Origin: Mixta hanseatica
Lineage (GTDB): Bacteria > Pseudomonadota > Gammaproteobacteria > Enterobacterales > Enterobacteriaceae
DNA: 64,000 nt
NCBI RefSeq assembly: GCF_023517775.1
Contig: NZ_CP082904.1
Span: 1,736,001 to 1,800,000 of the forward strand
Direction: 5' to 3'
Part shown: one piece after another, positions 38,791-49,589 of the stretch
How positions within the stretch are numbered: position 1 is the stretch's first letter
Layout: each line of letters opens with the position of its first letter
Notes under the pieces: model-generated
What the model was told of the DNA's origin: nothing
The model's input: the letters and a program-made list of their open reading frames with translations, nothing else
Database searches by the model: none
Translations under genes and position numbers: made by a program

Positions 38791-39312
38791 ATGCAAAAGG
38801 TAAAATTACCCCTGACAATTGATCCGGTTCGCGCCGCTCAAAAACGCCTTGATTATGAAGGCGTGTATACACCTGTACAGGTGGAGCGCGTGGCCGATAC
38901 CGTTGTTAGTGTGGACAGTGATGTACAATGCGTTATGTCGTTTGCCGTTGACAACCAGCGTTTGGCTGTTCTGAAAGGAACCGCTGACGTTAGCGTCACG
39001 CTGAGCTGTCAGCGCTGCAACAAACCATTTGCACATCAGGTTCACGTAACGTATTGCTTCAGTCCTGTCGCAGATGATGCGCAGGCTGATGCGTTGCCGG
39101 AAGCCTACGAGCCGATCGAGGTCAACGACTTCGGTGAAATCGATCTGCTGGCGGTGGTTGAAGATGAAATTATCCTCGCCCTGCCTGTAGTACCGGTGCA
39201 TGATTCTGAACACTGTGAAGTGTCCGACGCGGACATGGTCTTTGGCAAACTGCCTGAAGAGGCGGAAAAACCAAACCCATTCGCCGTATTAGCCAGTTTA
39301 AAGCGTAAGTAA
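38791..39312 (+). CDS. yceD: YceD (DUF177), 23S rRNA accumulation protein
   Basis: Conserved cytosolic protein (173 residues, E. coli 173) needed for normal 23S rRNA levels in E. coli and plants; the mechanism is not known. It has the DUF177 features [18 protein letters not shown], where the CxxC may bind metal, an acidic middle, [26 protein letters not shown] and the C-terminal [12 protein letters not shown]. It is the first gene of the yceD-rpmF-plsX-fab run, with rpmF starting 14 bases after its stop. Confidence 0.94.
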   Translation: MQKVKLPLTIDPVRAAQKRLDYEGVYTPVQVERVADTVVSVDSDVQCVMSFAVDNQRLAVLKGTADVSVTLSCQRCNKPFAHQVHVTYCFSPVADDAQADALPEAYEPIEVNDFGEIDLLAVVEDEIILALPVVPVHDSEHCEVSDADMVFGKLPEEAEKPNPFAVLASLKRK

Positions 39313-39326
39313 TAGGAGTAAGGTCC

Positions 39327-39497
39327 ATGGCCGTACAACAGAATAAACCAACCCGTTCCAAGCGTGGCATGCGTCGTTCTCACGATGCGCTGACCACTTC
39401 CACTCTGTCTGTAGATAAAGTTTCTGGCGAAACTCATCTGCGTCACCACATCACTGCGGATGGCTACTACCGCGGTCGCAAGGTCATCGTTAAGTAA
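39327..39497 (+). CDS. rpmF: 50S ribosomal protein L32
   Basis: Small basic ribosomal protein of 56 residues (E. coli 57). It reads [20 protein letters not shown], then [15 protein letters not shown], and ends [17 protein letters not shown], a clear L32. It is one residue shorter than E. coli in the AVTSL region. AAGGTCC with TAGGAGTAAGG upstream provides the ribosome-binding site. It lies between yceD and plsX, the standard order that links ribosome and membrane lipid synthesis in one transcript. Confidence 0.97.
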   Translation: MAVQQNKPTRSKRGMRRSHDALTTSTLSVDKVSGETHLRHHITADGYYRGRKVIVK

Positions 39498-39523
39498 TAC
39501 TTGCGGCAACGCAAGGCGATACT

Positions 39524-40558
39524 TTGACACGTTTGACCCTGGCCATTGATGCTATGGGCGGGGACTTTGGTCCCTGCGTGACAGTGCCTGCAGCTTTGCA
39601 GGCACTGGCCTTACATTCGCAATTACAGCTTCTTCTGATCGGCGATCCCGCCGCTATCACGCCATTACTTGCTAAAGCTGATTCCGCTGTACAACGGCGT
39701 CTGCAGGTTATTCCTGCCGAATCGGTTATCGCCAGTGATGCCAAACCTTCTCAGGCTATCCGCCACAGCCGCGGTAGCTCTATGCGCATCGCGCTTGAGT
39801 TGGTCAAAGAAGGGAAGGCGCAAGCCTGCGTCAGCGCAGGAAATACTGGCGCGTTGATGGGGTTGGCGAAACTACTATTAAAACCGCTGGACGGCATCGA
39901 GCGCCCGGCGTTAACTACCGTGTTGCCAAACCAGCAGCAGGGTAATACGGTCGTGCTGGATTTAGGCGCTAACGTTGAATCTGACAGTGCCATGCTGGTG
40001 CAGTTTGCCATTATGGGTGCGGTGATGGCGGAAGAAATTTTAGCTATCGAACAACCGCGCGTGGCATTGCTGAATATCGGCCAGGAAGAGACCAAAGGGC
40101 TGAATTCGATTCGTGAAGCGGCGGAACAGCTCAGGGCATCGCCGCAAATTAATTATATCGGCTACCTTGAAGGCAATGATTTGCTGACCGGTAAGACTGA
40201 TGTGCTGGTTTGCGACGGTTTCGTGGGCAATGTCACGCTGAAAACCCTGGAAGGCGTGGTAAGGATGTTCCTTTCGCTGCTGAAATCATCGGGCGAAGGG
40301 AAAAAACGGGCGTGGTGGATGAAACTGCTGGAGCGCTGGATTAAAAAACGTCTGGCGAAGCGTTTCGGTCATTTAAACCCCGACCAGTATAATGGCGCCT
40401 GTCTGTTAGGATTGCGCGGCACGGTGATTAAGAGCCACGGCGCGGCAAATCAACGTGCTTTTGCCGCAGCGATTGAACAGGCAGAGCAGGCGGTGCGGCG
40501 GCAAGTCCCGGAGCGGATTGCCGCGCGCTTAAAGGCTGTATTAGCCAGGAGTGATTGA
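39524..40558 (+). CDS. plsX: Phosphate acyltransferase PlsX
   Basis: Peripheral membrane enzyme (344 residues; E. coli 356) that makes acyl-phosphate from acyl-ACP for glycerolipid synthesis by PlsY. The start is a TTG with AAGG eight bases upstream; no ATG lies before [14 protein letters not shown]. Family signatures include [31 protein letters not shown] and [24 protein letters not shown]. The C-terminus is shorter than E. coli by about 12 residues. fabH follows 6 bases on. Confidence 0.95.
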   Translation: MTRLTLAIDAMGGDFGPCVTVPAALQALALHSQLQLLLIGDPAAITPLLAKADSAVQRRLQVIPAESVIASDAKPSQAIRHSRGSSMRIALELVKEGKAQACVSAGNTGALMGLAKLLLKPLDGIERPALTTVLPNQQQGNTVVLDLGANVESDSAMLVQFAIMGAVMAEEILAIEQPRVALLNIGQEETKGLNSIREAAEQLRASPQINYIGYLEGNDLLTGKTDVLVCDGFVGNVTLKTLEGVVRMFLSLLKSSGEGKKRAWWMKLLERWIKKRLAKRFGHLNPDQYNGACLLGLRGTVIKSHGAANQRAFAAAIEQAEQAVRRQVPERIAARLKAVLARSD

Positions 40559-40564
40559 GCGGAC

Positions 40565-41518
40565 ATGTATACCAAAATAATCGGTACGGGCAGCTATCTG
40601 CCCGCTCAGGTGCGGACTAACGCCGATCTGGAAAAAATGGTGGATACCTCGGACGAGTGGATTGTGACGCGTACCGGCATTCGTGAACGACGTATTGCCG
40701 CGCCCGATGAAACCGTTGCGACGATGGGATTCCAGGCCGCCGAGCGCGCGCTGGAGATGGCGGGCGTTGATAAAGGCGATATCGGATTGATTATCGTCGC
40801 CACCACCTCAGGCAGCCATGCATTCCCCAGCTCAGCCTGTATGATCCAGAATATGCTGGAAATTAAAGACTGCGCGGCCTTCGATCTGGCTGCCGCCTGC
40901 GCCGGTTTCACCTACGGTCTGAGCGTTGCCGATCAATACATCAAAAACGGCGCGGTAAAACATGCGCTGGTGATTGGCGCCGATGTGCTGGCGCGCACCC
41001 TCGATCCCAACGATCGCGGCACCATTATTCTGTTTGGCGATGGTGCGGGCGCCGTCGTGCTTTCCGCCAGCGAAGAGCCTGGCATCATTTCTACCCATCT
41101 GCACGCCGATGGCCGCTACGGCCAGCTGCTGACGCTACCGTATCATAATCGGGCGCAGCAGGATCAGCCGGCTTATCTCACCATGTCCGGCAATGAAGTG
41201 TTTAAGGTCGCGGTGACCGAACTGGCGCATATCGTTGATGAGACGCTGGCGGCCAATAATCTTGAGCGCTCAGAAATCGACTGGCTGGTGCCACATCAGG
41301 CTAACCTGCGCATTATTAACGCCACGGCGAAAAAGCTGGGCATGGGCATGGATAAAGTCGTCGTTACGCTGGATCGTCATGGCAACACTTCCGCAGCTTC
41401 CGTACCGGCGGCGCTGGATGAAGCGGTGCGCGATGGGCGTATTAAGCCGGGCCAGCTGGTGCTGCTGGAAGCCTTTGGTGGTGGATTCACCTGGGGCTCG
41501 GCTCTGGTTCGTTTTTAA
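40565..41518 (+). CDS. fabH: Beta-ketoacyl-ACP synthase III
   Basis: Condensing enzyme (317 residues, identical length to E. coli) that starts fatty acid synthesis by joining acetyl-CoA to malonyl-ACP. Catalytic Cys112 is in [11 protein letters not shown], His244 in VPHQANLRI and Asn274 in RHGNTSAAS. It has no intron-like or frameshift irregularity. It lies 6 bases after plsX and 15 before fabD, and GAGCGGAC provides a modest ribosome-binding site. Confidence 0.97.
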   Translation: MYTKIIGTGSYLPAQVRTNADLEKMVDTSDEWIVTRTGIRERRIAAPDETVATMGFQAAERALEMAGVDKGDIGLIIVATTSGSHAFPSSACMIQNMLEIKDCAAFDLAAACAGFTYGLSVADQYIKNGAVKHALVIGADVLARTLDPNDRGTIILFGDGAGAVVLSASEEPGIISTHLHADGRYGQLLTLPYHNRAQQDQPAYLTMSGNEVFKVAVTELAHIVDETLAANNLERSEIDWLVPHQANLRIINATAKKLGMGMDKVVVTLDRHGNTSAASVPAALDEAVRDGRIKPGQLVLLEAFGGGFTWGSALVRF

Positions 41519-41533
41519 TCGAAGGAACAAAAG

Positions 41534-42463
41534 ATGACGCAATTTGCAATGGTTTTCCCAGGTCAGGGTTCGCAAACCGTTGGCATGCTGGCTGAGCTGG
41601 CTGCGGACAACCCAATCGTGGAAGCGACGTTTAAAGAAGCGTCCGACGCGCTGGGTTACGATCTTTGGCAGCTGACGCAGCAGGGTCCAGCGGAAGAATT
41701 AAACAAAACCTGGCAAACGCAGCCTGCGTTGCTGGCCGCCTCGGTGGCGCTGTTTCGCCTGTGGCAGCAAAAGGGCGGCCAGCTGCCGTCCATGATGGCC
41801 GGACACAGTCTGGGCGAATATTCCGCGCTGGTATGCGCGGGCGTGCTGGATTTTGCCGAAGCGATCAAACTGGTTGAGCTGCGCGGGAAACTGATGCAGG
41901 AAGCGGTACCGGCCGGTACCGGCGCGATGCAGGCGATTATTGGTCTTGACGATGCCGCTATTCAGCAGGCGTGTGAAGAAGCCGCGCAGGGGCAGATCGT
42001 CTCGCCGGTGAACTTTAACTCGCCGGGCCAGGTGGTGATTGCCGGTCATAAAGAAGCGGTTGAGCGTGCAGGCGCGGCCTGTAAAGCCGCCGGCGCGAAG
42101 CGCGCATTGCCGCTGCCGGTCAGCGTGCCTTCTCACTGCGCGCTGATGAAGCCTGCCGCGGACAAACTGGCGGTTGCGCTGGAAAATATCACTTTTAACG
42201 CGCCAGCCTTACCGGTTGTGAACAATGTTGATGTAAAATGCGAAACCTCGCCAGAAGCGATTCGCAGCGCGCTGGTACGTCAGCTCTACAGCCCGGTACG
42301 CTGGACTGAATGCGTAGAATTCATGGCGGCGCAGGGCGTAACCTCGCTGCTGGAAGTCGGTCCGGGTAAAGTCCTGACGGGCCTGACGAAACGTATTGTT
42401 GACACCCTGACAGCCTCGGCGGTAAATGACTCCGCCAGCCTGGCAGCGGCGCTTGAACAATAA
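41534..42463 (+). CDS. fabD: Malonyl CoA-acyl carrier protein transacylase
   Basis: Transfers malonyl from CoA to ACP (309 residues, E. coli 309). The nucleophile Ser92 is in GHSLGEYSALV, preceded by the N-terminal FPGQGSQ oxyanion motif; Arg117-type LRGKLMQEAVP and His201-type SVPSHCALM complete the active site. GAAGGAAC lies before the ATG. It sits between fabH and fabG in the standard cluster. Confidence 0.97.
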   Translation: MTQFAMVFPGQGSQTVGMLAELAADNPIVEATFKEASDALGYDLWQLTQQGPAEELNKTWQTQPALLAASVALFRLWQQKGGQLPSMMAGHSLGEYSALVCAGVLDFAEAIKLVELRGKLMQEAVPAGTGAMQAIIGLDDAAIQQACEEAAQGQIVSPVNFNSPGQVVIAGHKEAVERAGAACKAAGAKRALPLPVSVPSHCALMKPAADKLAVALENITFNAPALPVVNNVDVKCETSPEAIRSALVRQLYSPVRWTECVEFMAAQGVTSLLEVGPGKVLTGLTKRIVDTLTASAVNDSASLAAALEQ

Positions 42464-42474
42464 AGAGGATAAAA

Positions 42475-43209
42475 ATGAGCTTCGAAGGAAAAATTGCCCT
42501 GGTAACCGGTGCCAGCCGTGGTATTGGTCGCGCTATTGCGGAAACGCTGGTGGCACGCGGTGCGAAAGTGATTGGCACAGCAACCAGCCAGAGCGGTGCG
42601 GACGCGATTAGCGCCTACCTGGGAGACAGCGGTAAAGGTTTGCTGCTGAACGTCACCGATCCGGCGTCAATTGAAAGCGTACTGGAAAATATCCGTGCCG
42701 AATTTGGCGAGGTGGATATTTTAGTCAATAATGCTGGCATTACGCGTGATAATCTTCTGATGCGCATGAAGGACGAAGAGTGGCAGTCCATTCTGGACAC
42801 CAACCTGACCTCCGTTTTCCGCTTATCTAAAGCGGTAATGCGTGCCATGATGAAAAAACGCGTGGGCCGTATCATTACCATCGGTTCCGTTGTTGGTACC
42901 ATGGGTAATGCGGGCCAGGCAAACTACGCGGCAGCAAAAGCGGGTTTGATCGGCTTCAGCAAGTCACTGGCGCGTGAAGTTGCGTCACGTGGTATTACCG
43001 TTAACGTCGTGGCTCCTGGTTTCATTGAAACCGACATGACGCGTGCGTTGAGCGACGATCAGCGCGCTGGCATTCTGGCCGAAGTCCCTGCAGGTCGTCT
43101 TGGCGACGCGCAGGAAATCGCCAATGCCGTTGCATTTTTAGCCTCTGACGAGGCAGCGTACATCACTGGTGAGACGCTGCATGTCAATGGCGGAATGTAC
43201 ATGGTCTGA
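42475..43209 (+). CDS. fabG: 3-oxoacyl-ACP reductase
   Basis: NADPH-dependent short-chain dehydrogenase (244 residues, E. coli 244) that performs the first reduction of each fatty acid elongation round. The nucleotide motif TGASRGIGRAIAE begins at residue 12, NNAG lies near residue 86, and the catalytic Ser138, Tyr151 and Lys155 fall in IGSVVGTMGNAGQANYAAAKAG. AGAGGATAA precedes the ATG, 11 bases after fabD. Confidence 0.97.
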   Translation: MSFEGKIALVTGASRGIGRAIAETLVARGAKVIGTATSQSGADAISAYLGDSGKGLLLNVTDPASIESVLENIRAEFGEVDILVNNAGITRDNLLMRMKDEEWQSILDTNLTSVFRLSKAVMRAMMKKRVGRIITIGSVVGTMGNAGQANYAAAKAGLIGFSKSLAREVASRGITVNVVAPGFIETDMTRALSDDQRAGILAEVPAGRLGDAQEIANAVAFLASDEAAYITGETLHVNGGMYMV

Positions 43210-43290
43210 TAATTACGAAAATTATTTGCGTTAATTGCGGTAATAGCCGCAAAATAGCGTGAAATCGTGGTTGGACCAGCCGGGATTGAG

Positions 43291-43318
43291 TTGCATCTTT
43301 TCCAACTTTTTATACACT
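43291..43318 (+). promoter_or_regulatory. Promoter of acpP
   Basis: TTGCAT, a 16-base spacer and TACACT form a sigma-70 promoter in the 154-bp gap after fabG, much as in E. coli. The leader after it contains a small CGC-GAAA-GCG hairpin (about 43331-43340) flanked by AAAAC and GTTTT. Confidence 0.75.
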
Positions 43319-43363
43319 ACGAAAACCATCGCGAAAGCGAGTTTTGATAGGAAATTTAATAGT

Positions 43364-43600
43364 ATGAGCACTATCGAAGAACGCGTTAAGAAAATCATCT
43401 CCGAGCAGCTTGGCGTTAAGCAGGAAGAAGTCACCAACGAAAAATCTTTCGTTGAAGATCTTGGCGCTGATTCTCTTGATACCGTTGAGCTGGTAATGGC
43501 TCTGGAAGAAGAGTTTGATACTGAGATTCCGGACGAAGAAGCTGAGAAGATCACTACCGTTCAGGCTGCCATTGATTACATCAATAGCCATCAGGCCTAA
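43364..43600 (+). CDS. acpP: Acyl carrier protein
   Basis: Central carrier of fatty acid synthesis, 78 residues. Ser37 in GADSLDT takes the 4'-phosphopantetheine arm. The product is acidic and near-identical to E. coli Acp[18 protein letters not shown] and [19 protein letters not shown] are unmistakable. The start at 43364 has TAGGAAA upstream; the open frame to 43259 is leader. Its own promoter and terminator explain why it can be expressed far above its neighbours. Confidence 0.98.
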   Translation: MSTIEERVKKIISEQLGVKQEEVTNEKSFVEDLGADSLDTVELVMALEEEFDTEIPDEEAEKITTVQAAIDYINSHQA

Positions 43601-43610
43601 TGAACTACCA

Positions 43611-43640
43611 TCAGGCGGTCACTCGACCGCCTGAGTTTTT
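43611..43640 (+). terminator. Terminator between acpP and fabF
   Basis: A perfect 10-bp stem (TCAGGCGGTC / GACCGCCTGA, loop ACTC) is followed by GTTTTT. It lies 10 bases after acpP. Confidence 0.85.
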
Positions 43641-43685
43641 ATCCGTCCCACATAGTATCAATCTTTCCCTCCCTGGAGGATGAAC

Positions 43686-44927
43686 GTGTCTAAGCGTCGT
43701 GTAGTTGTGACCGGTCTTGGCATGTTGTCTCCTGTCGGCAATACCGTAGAGTCAACCTGGAGTGCTCTCCTTGCCGGGCAGAGTGGCATCAGCCTGATCG
43801 ACCATTTCGATACTAGTGCCTACGCAACGCGTTTTGCTGGCTTAGTAAAGGATTTTAACTGTGAAGAGATCATCTCGCGCAAAGAACAGCGCAAGATGGA
43901 TGCCTTCATTCAATATGGAGTTGTCGCTGGCGTACAGGCCATGCAGGATTCCGGCCTGGTGATCACCGAAGAGAACGCGACCCGTGTCGGCGCGGCTATC
44001 GGTTCAGGCATTGGCGGGTTGGGGCTGATTGAAGAAAACCACGCGTCGCTGGTAAAAGGCGGTCCGCGTAAAATCAGTCCGTTCTTTGTGCCTTCTACCA
44101 TTGTGAATATGGTGGCCGGTCACCTGACCATTATGTACGGCCTGCGTGGTCCCAGTATCTCCGTGGCAACGGCCTGTACGACGGGCGTGCATAATATCGG
44201 TCATGCGGCTCGTATGATCGCCTATGGCGATGCGGATGCAATGCTGGCTGGCGGTGCAGAGAAAGCCAGTACGCCTCTGGGCGTAGGCGGCTTCGGCGCG
44301 GCGCGCGCACTCTCCACGCGTAACGATAACCCGCAGGCGGCCAGCCGTCCGTGGGATAAAGATCGCGATGGCTTTGTGTTGGGCGATGGCGCGGGCATTA
44401 TCATGCTGGAAGAGTATGAGCATGCTAAAAAACGCGGCGCGAAAATCTATGCCGAGCTGGTTGGCTTTGGTATGAGCAGCGATGCTTACCATATGACCTC
44501 TCCGCCGGAAGATGGCGCGGGCGCGGCGCTGGCAATGACCAACGCGCTGAAAGATGCGCAGCTGACGCCGGAGCAGGTGGGCTACGTTAACGCTCACGGC
44601 ACCTCAACGCCAGCTGGCGATAAAGCGGAAGCGCGAGCAGTTAAATCGGTGTTTGGCGCAGCAGCGTCCAGCGTGATGGTCAGCTCGACGAAGTCGATGA
44701 CCGGCCACCTGCTGGGCGCGGCAGGCGCGGTAGAATCTATTTATTCGATTCTTGCGCTGCGCGATCAGGCTATTCCGCCGACCATTAACCTTGATAACCC
44801 GGATGAAGGCTGCGATCTCGATTTCGTCCCTCATACCGCGCGTCAGGTTAAAGATCTGGAATATGCTCTGTGTAACTCCTTCGGTTTCGGCGGCACTAAC
44901 GGCTCGCTGATTTTCCGTCGCGTGTAA
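43686..44927 (+). CDS. fabF: Beta-ketoacyl-ACP synthase II
   Basis: Elongating condensing enzyme (413 residues, E. coli 413) that also adjusts fatty acid composition to temperature. The start is GTG at 43686: GGAGG is six bases upstream, whereas the ATG two codons earlier touches GGAGG and cannot be used well. Catalytic Cys164 is in ATACTTG, with the His of [11 protein letters not shown] and [15 protein letters not shown] completing the triad. It ends with a clear terminator. Confidence 0.96.
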   Translation: MSKRRVVVTGLGMLSPVGNTVESTWSALLAGQSGISLIDHFDTSAYATRFAGLVKDFNCEEIISRKEQRKMDAFIQYGVVAGVQAMQDSGLVITEENATRVGAAIGSGIGGLGLIEENHASLVKGGPRKISPFFVPSTIVNMVAGHLTIMYGLRGPSISVATACTTGVHNIGHAARMIAYGDADAMLAGGAEKASTPLGVGGFGAARALSTRNDNPQAASRPWDKDRDGFVLGDGAGIIMLEEYEHAKKRGAKIYAELVGFGMSSDAYHMTSPPEDGAGAALAMTNALKDAQLTPEQVGYVNAHGTSTPAGDKAEARAVKSVFGAAASSVMVSSTKSMTGHLLGAAGAVESIYSILALRDQAIPPTINLDNPDEGCDLDFVPHTARQVKDLEYALCNSFGFGGTNGSLIFRRV

Positions 44928-44944
44928 CAGCATCATTGCTACTT

Positions 44945-44969
44945 AAGGCCCGCTTTGCGGGCCTTTTTT
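44945..44969 (+). terminator. Terminator of fabF
   Basis: A perfect 9-bp stem (AAGGCCCGC / GCGGGCCTT, loop TTT) followed by TTTTTT-like run lies 17 bases after the fabF stop. Confidence 0.9.
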
Positions 44970-45059
44970 ACATCTGGACTATTCCGAGCGGCTCAGGGCT
45001 GTAACCTGAGCGCCAGATCGGTAAGCTTAGGCCAATACCGTCAGCAAACGAGCATGCAC

Positions 45060-45863
45060 ATGATTTGGATTAACGGAGAGCCTCAGCAGCAAATAGCGGT
45101 TAGCGACCGCGCGTTACACTATGGAGATGGCTGCTTTACCACGGCGCGTTTGCAGCAGGGCAGCATAGCCTGGCTGGAGGCGCATCTTCTACGTCTGCAG
45201 GAAGCGGCCTCCGTGCTGTTGATCGAGGGCGTGGACTGGACTTTATTAAAGCAGGAAATGCTGCATGCGGCAAAATGCTGGCAGCCGACTGAAGGCGTGC
45301 TAAAAGTCATTCTGTCACGCGGCTCCGGCGGGCGCGGCTACAGCGGCGCGGGATGCCATCAGCCGACGCGCATCATCATGCTTTTTGCCGCACCCGGTCA
45401 CTATGCCGCGCTGCGTGAACGCGGCGCGCGCCTGATGACCAGCCCGGTGCGGTTGGGCATTAACCCCCAGCTGGCCGGGATCAAACACCTTAACCGGCTG
45501 GAGCAGGTACTGATTCGCACACAGCTTGAGCAGAGCGATGCCGATGAGGCGCTGGTGCTTGACACTAAGGGTAGGCTGGTGGAATGCTGTGCGGCTAATT
45601 TATTCTGGCGCAAAGAAAGTCAGCTGTTTACGCCTGCGATTAGTGGCGCAGGCGTCGACGGGATTATGCGCAGGCGGATCATCGCGCTGGCACGGCAGCA
45701 TGGCTACGCGTGTCAGCTGGTGCAGGAAGCGCCGCAAACGCTGGCGAATGCGGATGAGGTTTTTATCTCTAATGCGTTGATGCCGCTGCTGCCGGTACGG
45801 CAGATTGACAGCTGGCACTATTCATCCCGTACGCTTTATCAGCGGTTGCTGCCAGATTGCTAA
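45060..45863 (+). CDS. pabC: Aminodeoxychorismate lyase
   Basis: PLP enzyme of fold type IV (267 residues; E. coli 269) that releases pyruvate from 4-amino-4-deoxychorismate, giving p-aminobenzoate for folate. The sequence has the class IV aminotransferase features [16 protein letters not shown] near the N-terminus, [10 protein letters not shown], and [11 protein letters not shown], whose lysine (residue 142) is the expected PLP site, then [11 protein letters not shown]. The start is uncertain by two codons (45054 ATG also possible); both have only a weak GAG-type ribosome-binding site. mltG follows after 13 bases. Confidence 0.93.
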   Translation: MIWINGEPQQQIAVSDRALHYGDGCFTTARLQQGSIAWLEAHLLRLQEAASVLLIEGVDWTLLKQEMLHAAKCWQPTEGVLKVILSRGSGGRGYSGAGCHQPTRIIMLFAAPGHYAALRERGARLMTSPVRLGINPQLAGIKHLNRLEQVLIRTQLEQSDADEALVLDTKGRLVECCAANLFWRKESQLFTPAISGAGVDGIMRRRIIALARQHGYACQLVQEAPQTLANADEVFISNALMPLLPVRQIDSWHYSSRTLYQRLLPDC

Positions 45864-45876
45864 TAATGGATTAATC

Positions 45877-46899
45877 ATGACTCGAAAACCAAAAATTTTG
45901 GCTGCCGTGGCGCTGCTGTTAGCCGCCGCTGTTGCTGTATGTTACTGGCAGGTGCGTCAGTTTGCCGCGTCGCCATTAACTCTTAACCAGGAAAAAATAT
46001 TTACCCTGGCGGCCGGTACCGGTCGTCTGGCGCTGGAAGCGCAGCTGGAAAGTCAGCATATCGTTAAGCCATCGCCATGGTTTGGCGTCCTGCTGAAGCT
46101 GGAACCGGAGCTGGCAAACTTTAAGGCGGGAACCTATCGCCTCGAAGCGGGGATGAGCGTGCGTCAGTTGCTGGTGCTACTGGCCAGCGGCAAAGAGGCG
46201 CAGTTCCCGGTACGCTTTACCGAAGGCACGCGGCTGCAGGATGTTCTTCAGGCGTTACGTAGCTCGCCGTGGATTAAGCATACGTTGAAAGACGATCTGC
46301 CTGAAACGGTCGCAGCGGCGCTGGGGCTGAAAAAGGACGAAAATCTTGAGGGCTGGCTCTGGCCGGATACCTGGCTTTATACCGCCAATACCAGCGATGT
46401 GGCGCTGTTACAACGCGCGCACCAGCGCATGAAGGCGGAAGTGGCAAAAATCTGGCAGAACCGCATGCCGGATTTACCCTATAAAACGCCGGATGAGTTA
46501 GTGACCATGGCCTCTATTATTGAAAAAGAGACGGCGGTCAGCGCGGAGCGCACCAAGGTCGCCTCGGTATTTATTAACCGCCTGCGCGTAGGGATGCGTC
46601 TGCAAACCGATCCGACGGTGATTTACGGTATGGGCGAAAGCTACAATGGCACGCTGACGCGTAAAGATCTGGAAGCGCCGACGGCTTATAACACCTACAC
46701 CATCCACGGGCTGCCGCCGGGGCCGATCGCCTTGCCCGGTAAAGCCTCGCTTGAAGCTGCGGCGCATCCGGTCAAAAGTAATTATCTCTATTTTGTCGCC
46801 GACGGTAAGGGCGGACATACCTTTACCACCAACCTGGCCAGCCATAACCGGGCCGTACAGGCCTGGCGTATGACCATGAAGGAAAAAAATGAACGCTAA
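45877..46899 (+). CDS. mltG: Endolytic murein transglycosylase MltG
   Basis: Membrane-anchored lytic transglycosylase (340 residues, E. coli YceG 340) that cuts nascent glycan strands and may set their length. One transmembrane helix spans residues 8-25, a LysM-like region follows ([10 protein letters not shown] and [10 protein letters not shown]), and catalytic Glu218 lies in [10 protein letters not shown], the same position as in E. coli. [12 protein letters not shown] and [17 protein letters not shown] are family hallmarks. The gene overlaps tmk by 11 bases. Confidence 0.95.
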   Translation: MTRKPKILAAVALLLAAAVAVCYWQVRQFAASPLTLNQEKIFTLAAGTGRLALEAQLESQHIVKPSPWFGVLLKLEPELANFKAGTYRLEAGMSVRQLLVLLASGKEAQFPVRFTEGTRLQDVLQALRSSPWIKHTLKDDLPETVAAALGLKKDENLEGWLWPDTWLYTANTSDVALLQRAHQRMKAEVAKIWQNRMPDLPYKTPDELVTMASIIEKETAVSAERTKVASVFINRLRVGMRLQTDPTVIYGMGESYNGTLTRKDLEAPTAYNTYTIHGLPPGPIALPGKASLEAAAHPVKSNYLYFVADGKGGHTFTTNLASHNRAVQAWRMTMKEKNER

Positions 46900-47521
46900 G
46901 TTTATTGTGATTGAGGGGCTGGAAGGCGCAGGAAAAACTACCGCACGCGACTGTATTGTCGAACAGCTGCGCGAGCAAGGCATTAGCGAAATTGTCTTTA
47001 CGCGTGAGCCGGGCGGTACGCCGCTGGCGGAGAAGCTGCGCGATCTTATTAAACAGGGCCAGGAAGGGGAAAAGATCACCGATAAGGCCGAGCTGCTGAT
47101 GCTGTACGCCGCCCGCGTACAGCTGGTTGAATCGGTGATTAAGCCGGCGCTGGCGCGCGGCGCGTGGGTAGTAGGCGACCGCCACGATCTTTCTTCGCAG
47201 GCCTATCAGGGCGGCGGGCGCGGCATTGATCCGCAGTTAATGCAGACGCTACGTGACGCGGTGCTGGGCGATTTCCGGCCCGACCTGACGCTTTATTTAG
47301 ATATATCGCCAGAAATCGGCCTGCAGCGCGCCCGCGCGCGTGGCGAACTGGATCGCATCGAGCAAGAATCGCTGAATTTCTTTACACGCACCCGCCAGCG
47401 GTATCAGGCGCTGGCGGCCAGCGATGCGTCGATCAAAACGATTAATGCCAGCCAGCCGTTGGAGCAGGTGACACTGTCACTCAAAGCGACGCTGCAAGCC
47501 TGGCTGGCGGAGCAGAAATAA
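46889..47521 (+). CDS. tmk: Thymidylate kinase
   Basis: dTMP kinase (210 residues; E. coli 213) that makes dTDP for DNA synthesis. The P-loop GLEGAGKT lies at residues 10-17, the DR(H/Y) motif in [20 protein letters not shown] and the LID region [17 protein letters not shown], typical of class II enzymes such as E. coli Tmk. The start lies inside mltG and its stop shares TAATG with holB, so translation of the three is coupled. Confidence 0.96.
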   Translation: MNAKFIVIEGLEGAGKTTARDCIVEQLREQGISEIVFTREPGGTPLAEKLRDLIKQGQEGEKITDKAELLMLYAARVQLVESVIKPALARGAWVVGDRHDLSSQAYQGGGRGIDPQLMQTLRDAVLGDFRPDLTLYLDISPEIGLQRARARGELDRIEQESLNFFTRTRQRYQALAASDASIKTINASQPLEQVTLSLKATLQAWLAEQK

Positions 47522-48519
47522 TGAACTGGTATCCGTGGCTCAATCCGCTCTACCGCCAGCTTATCGCTCAGCATCAGGCAGGACGAGCGCATCATGCCGT
47601 GCTGGTACAGGCACTGCCGGGCATGGGCGACGCCGCTTTAATCTGGGCGGTCAGCCGCTGGCTGTTATGCCAGCGTCGCGATGGGCAGAAAAGCTGCGGC
47701 CACTGCCACGGCTGCCAGCTGATGATGGCGGGAACGCATCCCGACTGGCATCGGTTGGCGACGGAAAAAGGAAAAAGCGCGCTGGGGATTGATGCGGTAC
47801 GCGAGGTTAACGAGACGTTGTTTCACCACGCCCAACAGGGCGGTGCGAAAGTGGTGTGGCTGCCCGATGCAGGACAGTTAACTGAGGCGGCAGCGAATGC
47901 CCTGTTAAAAACGCTGGAGGAGCCACCGCAGAACAGCTGGTTCTTCCTGAGCAGTGCAGAGCCGTCAAGGCTGTTGCCGACGTTACGCAGCCGCTGTCTG
48001 CGGCTGCATCTGGCACCGCCCGACGAGGCGCAAAGCCTGGGCTGGTTACAGAAGCAAAATGTTGGGTCTCATGAGGCAATGTTAACCGCGCTGCGGCTGA
48101 GCAGCGGCGCGCCTGCGGCCGCCCTGACACTGCTGGATAAGTCCAACTGGGAACAGCGTCAGGCATTATGCACGACGCTCTCCAGCGCTCTGGCGGGCGA
48201 CGTGCTTATCCTGTTACCGCAGCTTAATCATGATAATGTCGCCGAGAGGATTGGCTGGCTCGCCTCGCTGCTGACGGATGCGCTGAAATGGCAGCACAGC
48301 GGTGATCGCTTTATCGCCAATGTCGATCAGCCCGCGCTGGTCACGCAGCTGGCGCAGCGTTTACCGGCCGCCGCGCTGGATAAAAGCCTGCGCCAATGGC
48401 TGCTGTGTCGGGAGCGCCTGATGCATATTGTTGCGGTCAACCGTGAACTATTGCTAACCGAACAGTTATTAAACTGGGAAACCTTACTCAGTCCGGCGGC
48501 GACATCGCTGGCTGATTAA
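47521..48519 (+). CDS. holB: DNA polymerase III subunit delta'
   Basis: Clamp-loader subunit (332 residues; E. coli 334) of the replicative polymerase. It has the AAA+ fold with a degenerate nucleotide site ([14 protein letters not shown] replaces a Walker A), a zinc module ([10 protein letters not shown] with an upstream cysteine in LLCQRRDG), and the conserved [29 protein letters not shown] containing the sensor/SRC motif that supplies an arginine finger. It overlaps tmk by one base and is followed after 14 bases by the TatD-type gene. Confidence 0.95.
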   Translation: MNWYPWLNPLYRQLIAQHQAGRAHHAVLVQALPGMGDAALIWAVSRWLLCQRRDGQKSCGHCHGCQLMMAGTHPDWHRLATEKGKSALGIDAVREVNETLFHHAQQGGAKVVWLPDAGQLTEAAANALLKTLEEPPQNSWFFLSSAEPSRLLPTLRSRCLRLHLAPPDEAQSLGWLQKQNVGSHEAMLTALRLSSGAPAAALTLLDKSNWEQRQALCTTLSSALAGDVLILLPQLNHDNVAERIGWLASLLTDALKWQHSGDRFIANVDQPALVTQLAQRLPAAALDKSLRQWLLCRERLMHIVAVNRELLLTEQLLNWETLLSPAATSLAD

Positions 48520-48533
48520 CCAAGAGAGTTGTT

Positions 48534-49334
48534 ATGTTTTTAGTTGATTCCCACTGCCATCTTGATGGTCTGAATTACGAGACGTTGCATAAAGACGTGG
48601 ACGATGTGCTGGCTAAAGCCGCCGCGCGCGACGTTAAATTTATGCTGGCGGTGGCGACCACGCTACCGGGGTTTAAAGCCATGGCGCAGCTGCTGGGCGA
48701 TCGGCCTAATATTGGCTGGTCCTGCGGCGTACATCCGCTGAATCAGGAAGAGGAGTGGGATTTCGCTGAGCTGGCGCAGCTGGCCGCCGATCCTCGCGTT
48801 ATCGCCATGGGTGAAACCGGTCTGGACTATTATTACCAGCAGGAAACCAAGGCGCGTCAGCAGGCATCGTTCCGTGAACATATCCGCGTAGGGCGTAAAC
48901 TGAATAAGCCGGTTATTGTGCATACGCGCGATGCGCGTGAAGATACGCTGGCGATACTGCGGGAAGAGGGGGCAGAAGCCTGTAGCGGCGTACTGCACTG
49001 CTTTACTGAAGACCGGGAAACTGCTGCTAAGCTACTGGACATGGGCTTCTATATCTCTTTTTCCGGCATCGTGACTTTCCGTAATGCGGAAGCGTTACGC
49101 GAAGCCGCGCGCTATGTCCCGCTGGATCGCATGCTGGTGGAAACGGATTCTCCTTATCTTGCCCCGGTGCCGCATCGTGGCAAAGAGAACCAACCGGCAT
49201 TTACCCGCGATGTTGCGGAGTATATGGCTGTGCTTAAGGGCGTCGATGTAGAAACCCTGGCGCGCGCCACTACGCAAAACTTTTCTCAACTTTTCCACGT
49301 CCCAATGTCACGGCTGACCGATACGCCTGAGTGA
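48534..49334 (+). CDS. ycfH: TatD-family metal-dependent hydrolase (YcfH)
   Basis: Amidohydrolase-fold metal-dependent DNase of the TatD family (266 residues; E. coli YcfH 265). Metal ligands are visible as DSHCHLDG at residues 5-12, [10 protein letters not shown] near residue 93, [16 protein letters not shown] and the C-terminal [19 protein letters not shown]. Activity as a 3'-5' DNase is known for relatives; the physiological role of this paralog is unclear. It follows holB with GAGAGTT as ribosome-binding site and closes the long operon. Confidence 0.93.
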   Translation: MFLVDSHCHLDGLNYETLHKDVDDVLAKAAARDVKFMLAVATTLPGFKAMAQLLGDRPNIGWSCGVHPLNQEEEWDFAELAQLAADPRVIAMGETGLDYYYQQETKARQQASFREHIRVGRKLNKPVIVHTRDAREDTLAILREEGAEACSGVLHCFTEDRETAAKLLDMGFYISFSGIVTFRNAEALREAARYVPLDRMLVETDSPYLAPVPHRGKENQPAFTRDVAEYMAVLKGVDVETLARATTQNFSQLFHVPMSRLTDTPE

Positions 49335-49467
49335 CTTTTTTTAGAGCTCGTAATTAATCCGTTAAGATTGTAAAGTGCAGCGCCAAAAGCGCTGCGCTTA
49401 CCTTTTTTTCCGTATAAAAGTTGGCAAAACAATAAAAAATATCCTAAAGGTTAGCCGCCTGATGGGC

Positions 49468-49489
49468 GAAACGTGACAGGTATCAAACA
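49468..49489 (+). promoter_or_regulatory. CRP-like site upstream of ptsG
   Basis: GAAACGTGACAGGTATCAAACA has CGTGA-N6-TCAAA in place of TGTGA-N6-TCACA. It lies just before the Mlc-like operator, as expected for cAMP-CRP activation of ptsG. The match is moderate. Confidence 0.55.
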
Positions 49490-49499
49490 AAACGGAACA

Positions 49500-49526
49500 G
49501 ATTTATTTTACTCTTCGTAATAAATC
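49500..49526 (+). promoter_or_regulatory. Mlc-like operator upstream of ptsG
   Basis: A perfect 8-bp inverted repeat, GATTTATT and AATAAATC, separated by 11 bases (TTACTCTTCGT) resembles Mlc operators of pts genes. Mlc represses ptsG until glucose flux pulls it to the membrane-bound transporter. Confidence 0.7.
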
Positions 49527-49589
49527 CAGAGAGCCTTAACAAGCTCCAAAGGCAGAAGATCCTCCCTCTTTTGCCACGCGTACCACGCG